Shown piece by piece: positions 27,752 to 37,721 of a stretch of 64,000 nucleotides of DNA. Source of the DNA: an uncultured Flavobacteriaceae bacterium (lineage in GTDB: Bacteria > Bacteroidota > Bacteroidia > Flavobacteriales > Flavobacteriaceae); contig CANKZQ010000001.1 of the NCBI GenBank assembly GCA_947488345.1, forward strand, positions 1,129,501-1,193,500, in the 5' to 3' direction. Position numbers and translations under genes: made by a program. The notes beneath the pieces are model-generated. The model saw nothing but the letters and a program-made list of their open reading frames with translations. It did not search any database and was not told the origin of the DNA. Position 1 is the first letter of the stretch; every line of letters starts with the position of its first letter.

Positions 27752-27790
27752 AAAAAGAAAAAAGCCGCACAATTAAGTGCGGCTCTTTTA
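27752..27790 (-). terminator. Terminator after ompA-family gene
   Basis: 8-bp stem AGCCGCAC / GTGCGGCT with a 6-nt AATTAA loop and A/T tracts on both sides. It lies 20 nt past the OmpA stop (27810), before the nuclease start, so the nuclease must have its own promoter or rely on read-through. Confidence 0.85.
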
Positions 27791-27809
27791 ATATATTATG
27801 ATGAAAAAC

Positions 27810-29174
27810 TTATTCAGCTAAGTTTATTTCAACTCTTCTGTTTTGTGCTCTACCTCTTCTTGTTCTGTTTGAAGAAATTGGATTGTCTTCACCAAAACCT
27901 TTAGAAGTTAATCTAGAAGCATCAATACCTTTAGTGGCTAGGTAATCCATTACAGCTTTTGCTCTTTTTTCAGATAAAGCAGCATTTAATTTAGCCGAAC
28001 CAACACTATCAGTATGTCCTTCAATTTTAAAGTTAGAATCTTTAAATTCTTTCATGATATCAGCAATTAAATCTAATTTTTCGCTTACACCTACTCTAAA
28101 ACTATCTTTACCACTATTAAAGTAGATTGCTTTTGCAAACTCATCTAATTTAGCTTTCGCTTCTTCTGTGATAATCTTTTCTGGACAACCTTGGTTAGAA
28201 GCAGGACCTACTTCGCTCACACAATTATCGTCTTTATCTAATACTCCGTCTCCGTCAGTATCAGGCCAAGGACAACCATCATTTTCAGCTGGACCAGCTA
28301 CATCTTTACATTTATCTTTGCTATCGATTACACCGTCACCATCAGCATCAGGACAACCGTTATTTGCAGCAGTACCTTTTTCGTTAGGACAAGCATCATC
28401 TTTATCAGCAATACCATCACCGTCAGCATCAGGACAACCATTTAAGGCTGCTAAACCAGCAGTGTTAGGACACGCATCATCACCATCTTTAATACCATCA
28501 CCATCCGTATCAGGACAACCGTTGAAAGCTTCTAAACCGAATACTTCAGGACACTCGTCATCTTTGTCATAAATACCATCTTTATCAGTGTCTTTACCAC
28601 CAAATTTAACAACGATACCTAAAGCATGCTGAAAATGTGGTAATTGACGTGCTTCGTCAAAAGAGTGCTTATATGTAGACTGTAAGTTTAAACCTACAAA
28701 GTCACTGAACATAAAGTTCACACCAAGACCTCCATTAAATGTACCAGCACCTAAGTCATCTAAAAAAGTATATCCACCACCAACTGCAACATAAGGATCT
28801 AACCATTTTGATTGACCAAAAACATTGTTCAAATCGTAACGGATGTCTAAATCAGCTCCAACATAAGATAATGCGTCAACTGAGCTATCTCCTACTTTGT
28901 CTATTCTGTTAATCGACGCCGCAACACCTAAAGAGAAACCGTCTCCTAAATATCTACCAACGTGAACACGTGAAATTGAAGGTACTAAGTTGTAGTGATC
29001 ACCTACATTGAAATACTCATCAAACCAATTTCCTAATCCTGGCTGATTTGTAGGGTATAAATCAACTGCGTTAATACCTACATCAATCTTCCATGGATTG
29101 TTTTCGTCCTGTGCACTCATGCTGAAACCAGCAAAAAGAACTAAAACGAATAATACTTTTTTTAAATGTTTCAT
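27810..29174 (-). CDS. OmpA-family protein with thrombospondin-3 repeats
   Basis: 454-residue outer membrane protein; signal peptide ends FSMSAQDEN. Residues about 25-190 form an eight-strand OmpA-like barrel. Next come five Ca-binding thrombospondin type 3 repeats ([45 protein letters not shown] and two more) linking to a C-terminal OmpA peptidoglycan-binding domain with [24 protein letters not shown]. It likely anchors the outer membrane to peptidoglycan and is highly expressed in flavobacteria. It is a single-gene unit with a promoter at 29237-29244 and a terminator at 27752-27790. Confidence 0.95.
   Translation of the reverse strand: MKHLKKVLFVLVLFAGFSMSAQDENNPWKIDVGINAVDLYPTNQPGLGNWFDEYFNVGDHYNLVPSISRVHVGRYLGDGFSLGVAASINRIDKVGDSSVDALSYVGADLDIRYDLNNVFGQSKWLDPYVAVGGGYTFLDDLGAGTFNGGLGVNFMFSDFVGLNLQSTYKHSFDEARQLPHFQHALGIVVKFGGKDTDKDGIYDKDDECPEVFGLEAFNGCPDTDGDGIKDGDDACPNTAGLAALNGCPDADGDGIADKDDACPNEKGTAANNGCPDADGDGVIDSKDKCKDVAGPAENDGCPWPDTDGDGVLDKDDNCVSEVGPASNQGCPEKIITEEAKAKLDEFAKAIYFNSGKDSFRVGVSEKLDLIADIMKEFKDSNFKIEGHTDSVGSAKLNAALSEKRAKAVMDYLATKGIDASRLTSKGFGEDNPISSNRTRRGRAQNRRVEINLAE
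28183..28603 (-). repeat. Tandem TSP3-encoding repeats
   Basis: Five imperfect copies, about 75 nt each, encode the DxDGDGxxDxxDxCP calcium-binding units of the OmpA-family protein. The coding periodicity and the lack of spacers show that this is a protein repeat, not a CRISPR array. Confidence 0.85.
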
Positions 29175-29236
29175 TTTAACTAATTTAAATTATAATTTCT
29201 GTTTCTAGTTTTAACAAACGTTTCCGCTTGTAATTG

Positions 29237-29244
29237 CAAATATA
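29237..29244 (-). promoter_or_regulatory. -7 promoter box for ompA-family gene
   Basis: TATATTTG on the minus strand, an exact TAnnTTTG match, 62 nt before the ATG, leaving a leader of roughly 55-60 nt. -33 TTG not evident. Confidence 0.55.
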
Positions 29245-29278
29245 TAAAATCTTATTAAGATACTATTCTTTTGGATAA

Positions 29279-31423
29279 TTAATAAAAAGTAGCTCGATTG
29301 TCTTCTATCTCAGCAAATTTCTTTAACGCATCATACGCCTTACCCGTTTTACCTTGCAGTTTACTTTGTAAGGTCGATGTAAAGCTCTTGTAATTTTCTA
29401 TTTTTGCTGGAGCCTCAATACTCGTCATTTTCACTGAAAACATCCCATTTTTACCTTCTATTTTTCCGTAAATTTTATTTGGCTCTAAATCAATTAAAGC
29501 TCCTATCAATTCTGGAGCACTACCTACTCCTGGAAGTGCAGGACTTGCTAAAGAAACCGCCTTCGAAGAATTCTTTCTAAGGTTAAAGTCTTGAGCAATA
29601 TCATCTAAGGTAGTTCCCGTCATTTTATCGGCGATTAGTTTCGCTTTCTTCTTGTTTAAAAGGGTCAATCGTATCAGTCCTTTAGAGGTACCCAAAGACA
29701 ATCCTTTTTTATTCTTTTTTGTTAATTTAACAACAGCATAACCATTATCGATATCGAATCTTTTAATCTCGTTTTCTTTGGTAGCAGAATCGAAAGCCCA
29801 AATAACAATCGCTCTTTGGTTTCCTAAAGTAGATACTCTTTCATCGAGATTTTGAATACCCATAGTAGGTTGTACCGAATAACCATTATCTTTTGCTAGT
29901 TTAATAATATCACCATTGTCGGTTAAATTTGAAGCAAAAGTTTCCGCTTTTTCAAATACCGCATTTTCTGTTTTGTCTGATGCTTCGATAGCTCTTGAGA
30001 ATCTCGCCACTTTGTAAGCCGGCTGTTTGTTTTTTTGACCTTGAATCTCAATAATATGAAATCCGAAAGCCGTTTTTACAACACCTATATCACCTACTTT
30101 CCCTTCAAAAGTATAATCTCTAAATTCTGGCACCATTCTACCATAGTTATACCAACCTAAATCTCCGCCTTTAGCGCCACTTCCTTTATCAGATGACAAC
30201 TCTTTTGCCAAATCCGCAAATTTAGAATTATCTCTTTTCAACATAGCCGCTAAACTATCTGCCGTTTTTTGAACTGCTGCTTCGGGTCTAGCATTAGACG
30301 GATCAGCACTTCTAGAGCCTAAAAATGGCAATAAAATATGTCTAGACTGTACAGAATCAGGCATCTGTCTAACCTCAATTAATTTTGCCAATTCATAATT
30401 AGATCCTTCTTTATAAGGGCCATAAACACTCCCAACTGTTAAACCTGAAATCGTATCTGCAATACTTCGTGGTAATAAAGCCCTTGTATAGAATTTATTA
30501 TCCAACGGTGTATCTGATTGATTATCTCTTAAAAAAGCTGCCACGTCCGTTGCATTTTGAAAACCAACAATACTCACATTTCCTTTAGCCGCCGTACTAT
30601 ATTCTTCTCTATCATCGATCAATTTTGCCAATTCTTCTTTGATGATAGCTTCATCTTCTTCTGTAGCCGTGATATCAAATTTCACGAAACTGAGGTTCAC
30701 TGTAGGCTCTGTGATGTAGTCTTCTTTATGTGCTTTGACGTATTCTTTAATTTCGTCATCTGTGATCGTAATTAAACTATCAGCAATTGAGCTATAAGGA
30801 ACATATACATATTCCAAATCCATTTTTGTATTCTGCTCATGATAATAATATTCTCCTTCTTTCAACGTAACGCCTAATCCTGCTTTTATTAAGTTAGAAT
30901 ACGTTCCAAGCTCTAAGTTCGTCTTAATGCTTTTTTCATAGTTCAACCATCCTAACCAAGCATTTCTTCCTTCGTCAGTGTCAGACTCATCTTTCAACGT
31001 CGCTACATATTCTTTCAACTTATCTTCATCAAATAATCCTGCTTCATTTTTAAACATTGGACTATTCTGCACAAAAGGCTGACTAACAATGGCATCCCAT
31101 ACATCTTTTTCTCCAACAACAATGCCCGACTTTTCTAATTGCGTTTTGTATACTTTTTCACGAACCAAATTGTCCCAAGCAGATTTCACATTTTGTATTT
31201 GAGAAGTTCTATTATTTGTACTTGCTCTTTGCTGATCTACTAGCTGAGCAAACTCTTCACGACTTATCTTCTCTCCATTGATCTCACCTATATCATTTGC
31301 ATTCTTATTAAACAGTGGGCTATTTGCATCAAACAAGCCTGTTAATACAAACGAAAACAACGCGAGTGCAATGATTATTATTAAAAACATTGAACGTTCT
31401 CTAATCTTTCCTAAAATGGCCAT
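29279..31423 (-). CDS. PpiD-like peptidyl-prolyl isomerase / chaperone
   Basis: 714-residue inner-membrane-anchored periplasmic foldase. One N-terminal membrane helix (MFLIIIIALALFSFVLTGLF, residues 12-31) is followed by a SurA/PpiD N-terminal chaperone region (ISREEFAQLVDQQR...), a parvulin domain around residues 350-465 (QSRHILLPFL ... SKFADLAKELSSDKGSGAKGGDLGWYNYGRMVPEF ... TAFGFHIIEI), and a C-terminal region resembling a second, degenerate parvulin. It assists folding of exported outer membrane proteins. Gene order with the CorC-like gene upstream is common in flavobacteria. Confidence 0.93.
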   Translation of the reverse strand: MAILGKIRERSMFLIIIIALALFSFVLTGLFDANSPLFNKNANDIGEINGEKISREEFAQLVDQQRASTNNRTSQIQNVKSAWDNLVREKVYKTQLEKSGIVVGEKDVWDAIVSQPFVQNSPMFKNEAGLFDEDKLKEYVATLKDESDTDEGRNAWLGWLNYEKSIKTNLELGTYSNLIKAGLGVTLKEGEYYYHEQNTKMDLEYVYVPYSSIADSLITITDDEIKEYVKAHKEDYITEPTVNLSFVKFDITATEEDEAIIKEELAKLIDDREEYSTAAKGNVSIVGFQNATDVAAFLRDNQSDTPLDNKFYTRALLPRSIADTISGLTVGSVYGPYKEGSNYELAKLIEVRQMPDSVQSRHILLPFLGSRSADPSNARPEAAVQKTADSLAAMLKRDNSKFADLAKELSSDKGSGAKGGDLGWYNYGRMVPEFRDYTFEGKVGDIGVVKTAFGFHIIEIQGQKNKQPAYKVARFSRAIEASDKTENAVFEKAETFASNLTDNGDIIKLAKDNGYSVQPTMGIQNLDERVSTLGNQRAIVIWAFDSATKENEIKRFDIDNGYAVVKLTKKNKKGLSLGTSKGLIRLTLLNKKKAKLIADKMTGTTLDDIAQDFNLRKNSSKAVSLASPALPGVGSAPELIGALIDLEPNKIYGKIEGKNGMFSVKMTSIEAPAKIENYKSFTSTLQSKLQGKTGKAYDALKKFAEIEDNRATFY

Positions 31424-31517
31424 TCTTCTTTTCTTTTAAATTCAGTGTGCGAAAATACAATATCCGTTCAAATAAAAAAACAGAATTTACAGTAAATTTA
31501 CTCCTCCAAAAATAGAG

Positions 31518-32780
31518 CTACTCTTCTTTAAATAAAACTTTTAGGTAAATATTTTCAATTTTTGAAGAGGATACTTCTTTAATTGTAAATTGATAATTCT
31601 CAATTTCGACGATCTCTTGTGCTTCTGGAATATTTTCGGTGTGGTGCACGATTAATCCTCCGAGTGTTTCATACGCATCATTTTCTGGCAGTTCCAGATC
31701 ATATGTTTCATTCACATAATCCACTTCGATCCTTGCCGAAAATTCAAACTCTCGATCGTTGATTTTGTATTCAATCAATTCACTTGAATCGTGTTCATCT
31801 TCAATTTCGCCAAATAACTCTTCTACAATATCTTCTACCGTAATCAATCCGGAAGTTCCGCCATACTCATCTAACACAATCGCTACACTTTTGCTCTTCT
31901 TAGTGAGTTCATTCATGATGTCATTAATCATCATCGTTTCTGGCACGATAACTATTGGTAATAAAATAGACCGAATGCTTTTCGGCTTCTTAAACAGGTC
32001 GAACACATGAACGTACCCAATGATGTCATCTAAAGAATCTTTATATACCATAATTTTTGAAAGACCTGTTTCCATAAAAAGATCTTTTAAACTTTTCAAG
32101 GATTCATGCAGTTCAATCGCTACAATTTCTGTTCGCGGAATCATGGCTTCACGCGCCTTGACATCATGAAAGTCTAACGCATTTTGAAATATTTGAATTT
32201 CAGAATCTACCTCTTCATCACTCGCTGTCTCTAGCTGTTCTGAAATATAATTACTGAGCTCTACTTTGCTGAATACAAGTTGCGCATCATCTTTTTTCGT
32301 ATTAAAGAAAACACGCAAAATAAAATCTGAAATAAAAATGATAAACTCAGATATGATATAAAATAGTATAAAAAAAATATAGGCTGGCAAGGCAAACATT
32401 TTCAAAGCTTCATTGGCATAAATTCTATAAATAGCTTTCGGAATAAACTCAGCAGTCACTAAAATGATAAACGTAGAAATCACCGTTTGTGTTAACAGCA
32501 TCAAAAATTCGCTCTCGATATAAGGAGCTAAAAAAGATAGCAGCAATTCGCCCATAAAATATCCATAGACAACAAGCGAAATATTGTTACCAACAAGCAT
32601 TGTGGTGATAAATTTTGACGGATTTTCGGTTAAATTATGCAGAATCCTTGATAAGAAATTACCTCGTTTCTTCTCGAGTTCGATATGCATTTTGTTGGCC
32701 GATACAAATGCAATTTCCATTCCAGAAAAGAAGGCTGAAAGCAATACTGATATGAATATGATAAGAATGTGTAGCTCCAA
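31518..32780 (-). CDS. CNNM/CBS/CorC-domain membrane protein (hemolysin family)
   Basis: 420-residue membrane protein. Residues 1-190 form the CNNM transmembrane domain (FSGMEIAFVSANKMHIELEKKRG, TMLVGNNISLVVYGYFMG), residues about 195-320 hold two CBS domains (AREAMIPRTEIVAIEL, IMVYKDSLDDIIGYVHVFDLF, VAIVLDEYGGTSGLITVEDIVEELFGEIEDEHD), and the end is a CorC/HlyC domain. Despite the historic hemolysin name, relatives mediate or regulate Mg/Co ion transport. It is distinct from the gliding protein GldE, to which it is related. The start is 2 nt after the M24 peptidase stop, so they are co-transcribed. Confidence 0.9.
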   Translation of the reverse strand: MELHILIIFISVLLSAFFSGMEIAFVSANKMHIELEKKRGNFLSRILHNLTENPSKFITTMLVGNNISLVVYGYFMGELLLSFLAPYIESEFLMLLTQTVISTFIILVTAEFIPKAIYRIYANEALKMFALPAYIFFILFYIISEFIIFISDFILRVFFNTKKDDAQLVFSKVELSNYISEQLETASDEEVDSEIQIFQNALDFHDVKAREAMIPRTEIVAIELHESLKSLKDLFMETGLSKIMVYKDSLDDIIGYVHVFDLFKKPKSIRSILLPIVIVPETMMINDIMNELTKKSKSVAIVLDEYGGTSGLITVEDIVEELFGEIEDEHDSSELIEYKINDREFEFSARIEVDYVNETYDLELPENDAYETLGGLIVHHTENIPEAQEIVEIENYQFTIKEVSSSKIENIYLKVLFKEE

Positions 32781-32782
32781 TG

Positions 32783-34105
32783 TTATCGTACTTTTACAGG
32801 AATAATAGCTTCTTGTCGTTTATTGATATATCTGAACCCATCTTTCCCATAAAAACCAGGTTCCTCCAACATAATTCTAATATCTCTATTCCAAGCCTTG
32901 ATATGCACCGTCGTATTCAACTCAATGGCGTAGGCTGTATTTCTATGTAATGGGTAATCTCCATTAACGGGTACTCCACCTTGAGAATCCCACATACCTA
33001 TGGTTGAACCCGATGAATGCCCATAAAGCCCCAAAGGGTGCGTATAAATTGATGGTCTAAGGCCTTCTTGTTTTGCCTCTTTTAAAGATTTTGATAAGAT
33101 TTCATTTCCCGTTTTGCCTTCAATATAATTCGCCGTTAAAATATCTTGCAATCTATTTCCTTTTTGAAAAGCGCTCGTTAAAAATTTCGGAACATCGGTC
33201 TCATCATCTTTTAAGACATAGGCATGCTGCTGACAATCGGTGTTTAAGCGGAGATAGGTAATTCCAAAATCGCAGTGTAGTAAATCGCCTTTTTGGATGA
33301 TATTCTCACCCGGTCTTTTCGAAAAAGAGGTAATATGACTCCCTAATTTTTCACTTGAGCGTTGTATGTCCACTGTTGGATGAAACCATGTTTGCAAACC
33401 TAAGTCGTTCACTTTTTGACGCATATACCAAACCAAATCATCGGTTGTTGTTTGCGATGGTTTGATGACCTTATCGGAAAACGTTTCAGCAATGATGTCA
33501 TGTGTTATTTGGGTAAGTTGCTCAAATAACTGCATCTCTTTTTCGGTTCTAGTTTCTATCCAAGCAATGGCCAACTTTTCTGAAGATGTGATCTTCGATT
33601 TGTATGATTCGGGTAACTTTTCAGTAAACCAATCGTAGTCTGTCTTTACCAATCCGTCCGCAATAGCGAAGTGCTTCGACATATTTAACGCTATTTTTTG
33701 CGGATTCCTTTCTTTTATCAAAGCGAACAACGCTTCCCATTGATCAGGTTGCTTTTCTTTTTGCCACGCTGATGTGATATTCTCTCCAACATTATAGCGC
33801 GCAACGGCTAATTTTTCAATAGTGTTTTTCTGTTTGCTTCGATAAAAAACTAAGACAGTACGTCTTCTGGCATTTAACCAAGTTGATGGCAACATGGTAC
33901 GCAATACCGGATCTTCATTATATTCTCTCGAAATGAGAATCCACATATCGATATTGGTACGATCCATTAATTGTGGTAAGAGATTGTCAAAACGATCTTT
34001 TAAAATGTCATCTTCGATCTTGGCTCTTTCCCGTAAGGGTACTATTTGAGCAAAGGATAATTGGGCTAATATACAGCAACCTAAAATGAAGGCTTTCTTT
34101 GTCAT
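32783..34105 (-). CDS. Exported M24 metallopeptidase (Xaa-Pro aminopeptidase-like)
   Basis: 440-residue exported protein (signal ends AQLSFAQIV). The N-terminal half is a creatinase-like domain; the C-terminal pita-bread fold keeps the five dimetal ligands: Asp in LLHCDFGITYLRLNTDCQQH (two Asp), His in PLGLYGHSSG, Glu in AIELNTTVH and Glu in IMLEEPGFYG. Likely removes N-terminal residues before proline from peptides in the periplasm. It interrupts the otherwise familiar CorC - LptC gene order and shares an operon with the CorC-like gene. Confidence 0.9.
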   Translation of the reverse strand: MTKKAFILGCCILAQLSFAQIVPLRERAKIEDDILKDRFDNLLPQLMDRTNIDMWILISREYNEDPVLRTMLPSTWLNARRRTVLVFYRSKQKNTIEKLAVARYNVGENITSAWQKEKQPDQWEALFALIKERNPQKIALNMSKHFAIADGLVKTDYDWFTEKLPESYKSKITSSEKLAIAWIETRTEKEMQLFEQLTQITHDIIAETFSDKVIKPSQTTTDDLVWYMRQKVNDLGLQTWFHPTVDIQRSSEKLGSHITSFSKRPGENIIQKGDLLHCDFGITYLRLNTDCQQHAYVLKDDETDVPKFLTSAFQKGNRLQDILTANYIEGKTGNEILSKSLKEAKQEGLRPSIYTHPLGLYGHSSGSTIGMWDSQGGVPVNGDYPLHRNTAYAIELNTTVHIKAWNRDIRIMLEEPGFYGKDGFRYINKRQEAIIPVKVR

Positions 34106-34165
34106 AAAAATAAGTGGTATGTTGGTTTTAGCTAACCAAATTACAATTTTATATTTTTATACCTC

Positions 34166-34375
34166 TTATTTTTTGTGCTGTTCATTTTTCGCTCTTTCTT
34201 CGTATCGTTTGATGAATTTTCTTTTAAAGAAAAATAAAAAAACCAATACTACCGAAAAACCCAAGAAAATATAGGCATTATCTCTTTCTGTTTCCCATCT
34301 TGAAATAGCTGTATACACTGAAAAGGCCGCTAAGAATAAGTAGGCAATTCCAGAAAATTTTAAATATTTTATCAT
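34166..34375 (-). CDS. Small two-helix membrane protein
   Basis: 69-residue protein with two predicted membrane helices (GIAYLFLAAFSVYTAISRW and AYIFLGFSVVLVFLFFF) and a basic C-terminal tail rich in Lys/Arg and ending EQHKK, predicted to face the cytoplasm. No family that I can name. It follows LptC after a 3-nt gap, which suggests co-translation and perhaps a link with LPS transport. Coding status is supported by composition, spacing and operon position. Confidence 0.7.
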   Translation of the reverse strand: MIKYLKFSGIAYLFLAAFSVYTAISRWETERDNAYIFLGFSVVLVFLFFFKRKFIKRYEERAKNEQHKK

Positions 34376-34378
34376 AAT

Positions 34379-34948
34379 TTAATTACTTTCATTCACATAA
34401 ATTGTACCACTGATATCTTTCATGATACGTTTTGATAAATCTTCACTAGACTCAAAACCTTTTCCGTTTATGGTATCGGTCTTTGTGATAAGTTTAAAGG
34501 CCTTTTCGGTGTATACATAGTGCGTATTTTGATCCCAAAAGAGCTGCTCTGTGTACAATCGAATGCCGTCTTTATAATTTACAATCACCACATTATTTTT
34601 AACTTCAGAAATTCCTGTTTTGTTATAACTTCTACAGTAATCTGCTGTTAAGGTAACCGAATCTTTATTTTTATCGAAATTAGTTACCTGAATGCCTTCA
34701 GGGAACTCTTGATATGGATGGATTTTTCGATTGGCAAAGTCATAACGAAGTGGCGTAACCATTTTTACTTTTACAGCACCCGAATCTGTATGTACAAGAT
34801 TCACGTTTTTTGCAACACCTACAGGCAAATTCTTATCTGCTAAAAAATCTTGTACTTCTTTGATATTGTTACCACAGGAAGAACAAAACAACATCAAGCA
34901 GATGAGTGTCATTGTATAAACACCTATATATGTCTTGCCTTTTAGCAT
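34379..34948 (-). CDS. lptC: LPS export protein LptC
   Basis: 189-residue lipoprotein-like protein of the LptC family. The N-terminal hydrophobic stretch ends LFCSSCGNN, so it is probably lipid-modified in this phylum rather than membrane-anchored by a helix. The single LptC/OstA-type beta-jellyroll repeats follow: VKVKMVTPLRYDF, EGIQVTNFDKNKDSVTLTADYC, NVVIVNYKDGIRLYTEQLFWD, YVYTEKAFKLITKTDTINGKGFES. It bridges LptB2FG to LptA for lipopolysaccharide transport. It is the last large gene of the coaX-OMP-TPR-LptC block. Confidence 0.88.
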   Translation of the reverse strand: MLKGKTYIGVYTMTLICLMLFCSSCGNNIKEVQDFLADKNLPVGVAKNVNLVHTDSGAVKVKMVTPLRYDFANRKIHPYQEFPEGIQVTNFDKNKDSVTLTADYCRSYNKTGISEVKNNVVIVNYKDGIRLYTEQLFWDQNTHYVYTEKAFKLITKTDTINGKGFESSEDLSKRIMKDISGTIYVNESN

Positions 34949-34957
34949 GGGTCAAAG

Positions 34958-36295
34958 CTACGGAATTTTCACTGTCTCACCAATCCAACATTTGATTTCA
35001 AACTCAGTATCTTTGTTTACTATGCCCCCAGGAAACCCTCCTCTTCTTCTAGGTGCATTCCCTAAGTATGATTTGATGTATTTATTTGCTCGCGAAGTGA
35101 TGCTAGGGTCCACTTCTTTTGCCTTTTTTGCCATATCGGCAGCGGCCACGAATACCATTCTTTTAGAAAACTCGTCAGTACCACACGCATTTGCACTAGC
35201 AGCATATAGATTTGCAATGAGCAAATAGGCTTTTCCTAAACTCGGACGTTCTTTTAGCGCTTTGTATGCATAGCTTCGAGATTGACTTTTACTTTTCCTT
35301 CTTAAAGAATAAGCAATTCTATAATAATATTCAGCTCTTTTATAGGGGTCATTTTCCATTAGAATTGCACGTTCTCGATCATTTATAGATATGATCCCAG
35401 AGGGCGAAGTATCAGCCTTCCAATACGCTTCTCTTATTTTATTAAATATGGTGCTGTTAGCACATTCATTTTTGCTCAACCTAAAAAGGGCTCTTCGAAG
35501 CCACTTAACATCTGTTATATGGGCATCCAATCCTTTTTTATAAAGTGGCAGTAATCGTTCACAAGAGACCGTCGTTCCTCTATGTAAAATCATATCTAAA
35601 ACACCTTCAATTTGACCTAAACCTCGAAGGTTTACCTCGTTATTCTTAAACAGTAATGTCTCTTTCTTGGATAATAGCTCTCCTCTTGCCTTTTTTGCCT
35701 TCAAACCATCCAAAGATTTAGAATGTCTCTCGATTTTTTCATTCACCGCTTCAAGAGCAATATCATAGGTGTCAAATACTCTTTGAACGCTTAAATCTTT
35801 ATTGGTATTTGAAATATGTTGGAAGTATTTCGCAATATTCTTAATACTCATTTGGGCAGGGTCCGCCTGAAATGCCAATTCGAGCTGTTTAAAAACTTGC
35901 TTCTTTGACGCACCTCTGTTTTCTAATGAAGTCGCCCAATCGCTATACACCTTTCCTAAATTATCAGGAAAATATTGAACTCTTTGGGCGTAAATGCTGT
36001 CAATTAGTGCGCTTTCTATTTTCTTTTGTGTACCTAAAGATTTTTGATAACGATCTTCAACTATTTTCAATCCGTATTTATAAATCACTTTTGAAGATGC
36101 AGGGCACTTTTTAAAGCTTTCTAACCAAGGCTCATAAGCATTGATATAATCCTTGGCCTTCGCATAATTATAAAACGCTAAGACCATATTTTTACAATTT
36201 CGAACTGGAGTATCTTTTGTTTCTTGGGCAAATGAAGGACCATGCCTAAAAAAGCACAAACAGGTAAGCATTAATATGTAGCAATGCCTTTTCAA
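34958..36295 (-). CDS. TPR paralogue 1 of a tandem triplet (degenerate)
   Basis: 445-residue exported helical-repeat protein (signal ends GPSFAQETK). It aligns end to end with the next two genes: FYNYAKAKDYINAYEPWLESFKKCPASSKVIYKYGL, DPAQMSIKNIAKYFQ, LRGLGQIEGVLD and the closing CWIGETVKIP are shared. It differs by lacking about 12 residues in the central TPR (ADTSPSGIISINDRERA instead of the AEPSSEAYI... helix pair), so one repeat is broken. No enzymatic motif. It is next to lptC with a 9-nt gap. Function is unknown; perhaps an envelope scaffold. Confidence 0.82.
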   Translation of the reverse strand: MKRHCYILMLTCLCFFRHGPSFAQETKDTPVRNCKNMVLAFYNYAKAKDYINAYEPWLESFKKCPASSKVIYKYGLKIVEDRYQKSLGTQKKIESALIDSIYAQRVQYFPDNLGKVYSDWATSLENRGASKKQVFKQLELAFQADPAQMSIKNIAKYFQHISNTNKDLSVQRVFDTYDIALEAVNEKIERHSKSLDGLKAKKARGELLSKKETLLFKNNEVNLRGLGQIEGVLDMILHRGTTVSCERLLPLYKKGLDAHITDVKWLRRALFRLSKNECANSTIFNKIREAYWKADTSPSGIISINDRERAILMENDPYKRAEYYYRIAYSLRRKSKSQSRSYAYKALKERPSLGKAYLLIANLYAASANACGTDEFSKRMVFVAAADMAKKAKEVDPSITSRANKYIKSYLGNAPRRRGGFPGGIVNKDTEFEIKCWIGETVKIP

Positions 36296-36324
36296 TATGT
36301 TTGAATTGAGTAGTCGGTATTCTA

Positions 36325-37695
36325 TTATGGAACCCTTACGGTTTCATTGATCCAGCAACCAATTTTATAGGAATCACCAGATTTATAATCACTACTAAAA
36401 ATAAGTTTCTTATTAGGCCCGCTTGCTCTATAACTCTTAATATATCTATTGGCTAACGATGTAATACTTGGATCAACTGACTTTGCCTTTATAGCTTTAT
36501 TCACCGCAGCAATAAAAACCATACGTTTCGAAATTTCGTCAGTACCACAACTATTTGCACTTGCAGCATACGCACTCGCAATCAACAAATAAGCTTTCCC
36601 CATACTTGGTCTATGCACCAGCGCTTTCTTGGCGTAGGAAGCGGCCGTTGCAGGACTACTTCTCCTATAGGTCGCACCTATCTTATATAAATAATCAGCT
36701 TTTTTATATGGGTCTTTCTCTAAATCAACTGCTTTGTTCCGGAATTCATTGGCTTTAGCCTCCTGACCTTTTTTATCATAGATAATTGAAACTAAAATAT
36801 AGGCTTCAGATGAAGGTTCTGCAGCAGCATATGCTTCCACAAGTTTTCCGAAGATAGCTTCATCAGTACATTCTTTCGCATTCAATCTAGAGGCCGCTCT
36901 GCGTAACCACTTCGCATCACTTTTATGTGCTTCGAAACCTTTGGTATATAAAGGGACTAATCTCTCACAAGTAGCAACTTCGCCCACAATTTGGTCTAAA
37001 ACGCCTTCAACTTGGCCTAGACCTCTTAAATTAATAGCATCGTTTTTAATCTTGGTAGCCTCTTTTTTAGTAAGCGTACCGCCATCAGCTACTTTTTTAT
37101 CTAGTCTATCTTTACTTTTTGTATGGTAATCAATCTTCTTATTTACAGCTTCTAGGGCATCATCATACGTATCAAATACTTTCTGCGTATTACCATCTTT
37201 ATTTTTATCGGTGACTTCCTCAAAATACACCGCCAATTTTTTAATACTCATTTGGGCAGGATCAGCGTTAAACGCTAATTCTAGCTTTTCAAAAACCTGT
37301 TTTTTGGAAGCACCTCTGGATTCTAAGGAAATGGCCCAGTCGCTATATACTTTTCCTAAATTATCTGGAAAATACTTGATTCGCTGCTCGTAAATCTTAT
37401 CAATTAAAGCACTCTCAGTTTCTTTTTGAGCACCTGTTGCTTTGCTGTAACGATGTTCAATTATCTTTAAGCCGTATTTATAAATATTTTTTGAAGATGC
37501 CGGACAGTTTTCAAAACACCATACCCATGGTTCATATGAGTATTGATAATCTTTATTTCGAGCAAACTCATAGAACTCAGATAGTTTTTCTCTACAAAGC
37601 TCCGGGTTTTCGCCATATTTATCCTGTGAAAAAGCACCTTCAAAAGTTAGTAAACATAGTATAATGCTAATATAATTTTGAAGGTGCTTTTTCAT
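36325..37695 (-). CDS. TPR paralogue 2 of a tandem triplet
   Basis: 456-residue exported protein, signal ends EGAFSQDK. TPR helical hairpins run through the protein: FYEFARNKDYQYSYEPWVWCFENCPASSKNIYKYGL, DEAIFGKLVEAYAAAEPSSEAYILVSIIYDKKGQ, and YKKADYLYKIGATYRRSSPATA. The C-terminus shares the CWINETVRVP end with its neighbours. Cys residues are conserved between paralogues, consistent with periplasmic disulfides. Intergenic gaps to the neighbours are 29 and 26 nt. Confidence 0.87.
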   Translation of the reverse strand: MKKHLQNYISIILCLLTFEGAFSQDKYGENPELCREKLSEFYEFARNKDYQYSYEPWVWCFENCPASSKNIYKYGLKIIEHRYSKATGAQKETESALIDKIYEQRIKYFPDNLGKVYSDWAISLESRGASKKQVFEKLELAFNADPAQMSIKKLAVYFEEVTDKNKDGNTQKVFDTYDDALEAVNKKIDYHTKSKDRLDKKVADGGTLTKKEATKIKNDAINLRGLGQVEGVLDQIVGEVATCERLVPLYTKGFEAHKSDAKWLRRAASRLNAKECTDEAIFGKLVEAYAAAEPSSEAYILVSIIYDKKGQEAKANEFRNKAVDLEKDPYKKADYLYKIGATYRRSSPATAASYAKKALVHRPSMGKAYLLIASAYAASANSCGTDEISKRMVFIAAVNKAIKAKSVDPSITSLANRYIKSYRASGPNKKLIFSSDYKSGDSYKIGCWINETVRVP

Positions 37696-37721
37696 AAGGG
37701 TGATGTATTAATAATCTCTTT

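Noticed and set aside
28168-28572. Open frame on the plus strand, 134 codons, Ser/Pro-rich
   Set aside because: It is the antisense shadow of the TSP3 repeat region of the OmpA-family gene; composition reflects the complement of the Asp/Gly codons.
28183-28603. Repeated GC-richer units looking like a CRISPR or minisatellite array
   Set aside because: Units are in frame, imperfect, contiguous without unique spacers, and encode calcium-binding thrombospondin-3 repeats.
31518-32780. Gliding motility protein GldE
   Set aside because: Domain layout is shared, but the N-terminus and context (next to PpiD, not gld genes) fit the general CorC-like family better.
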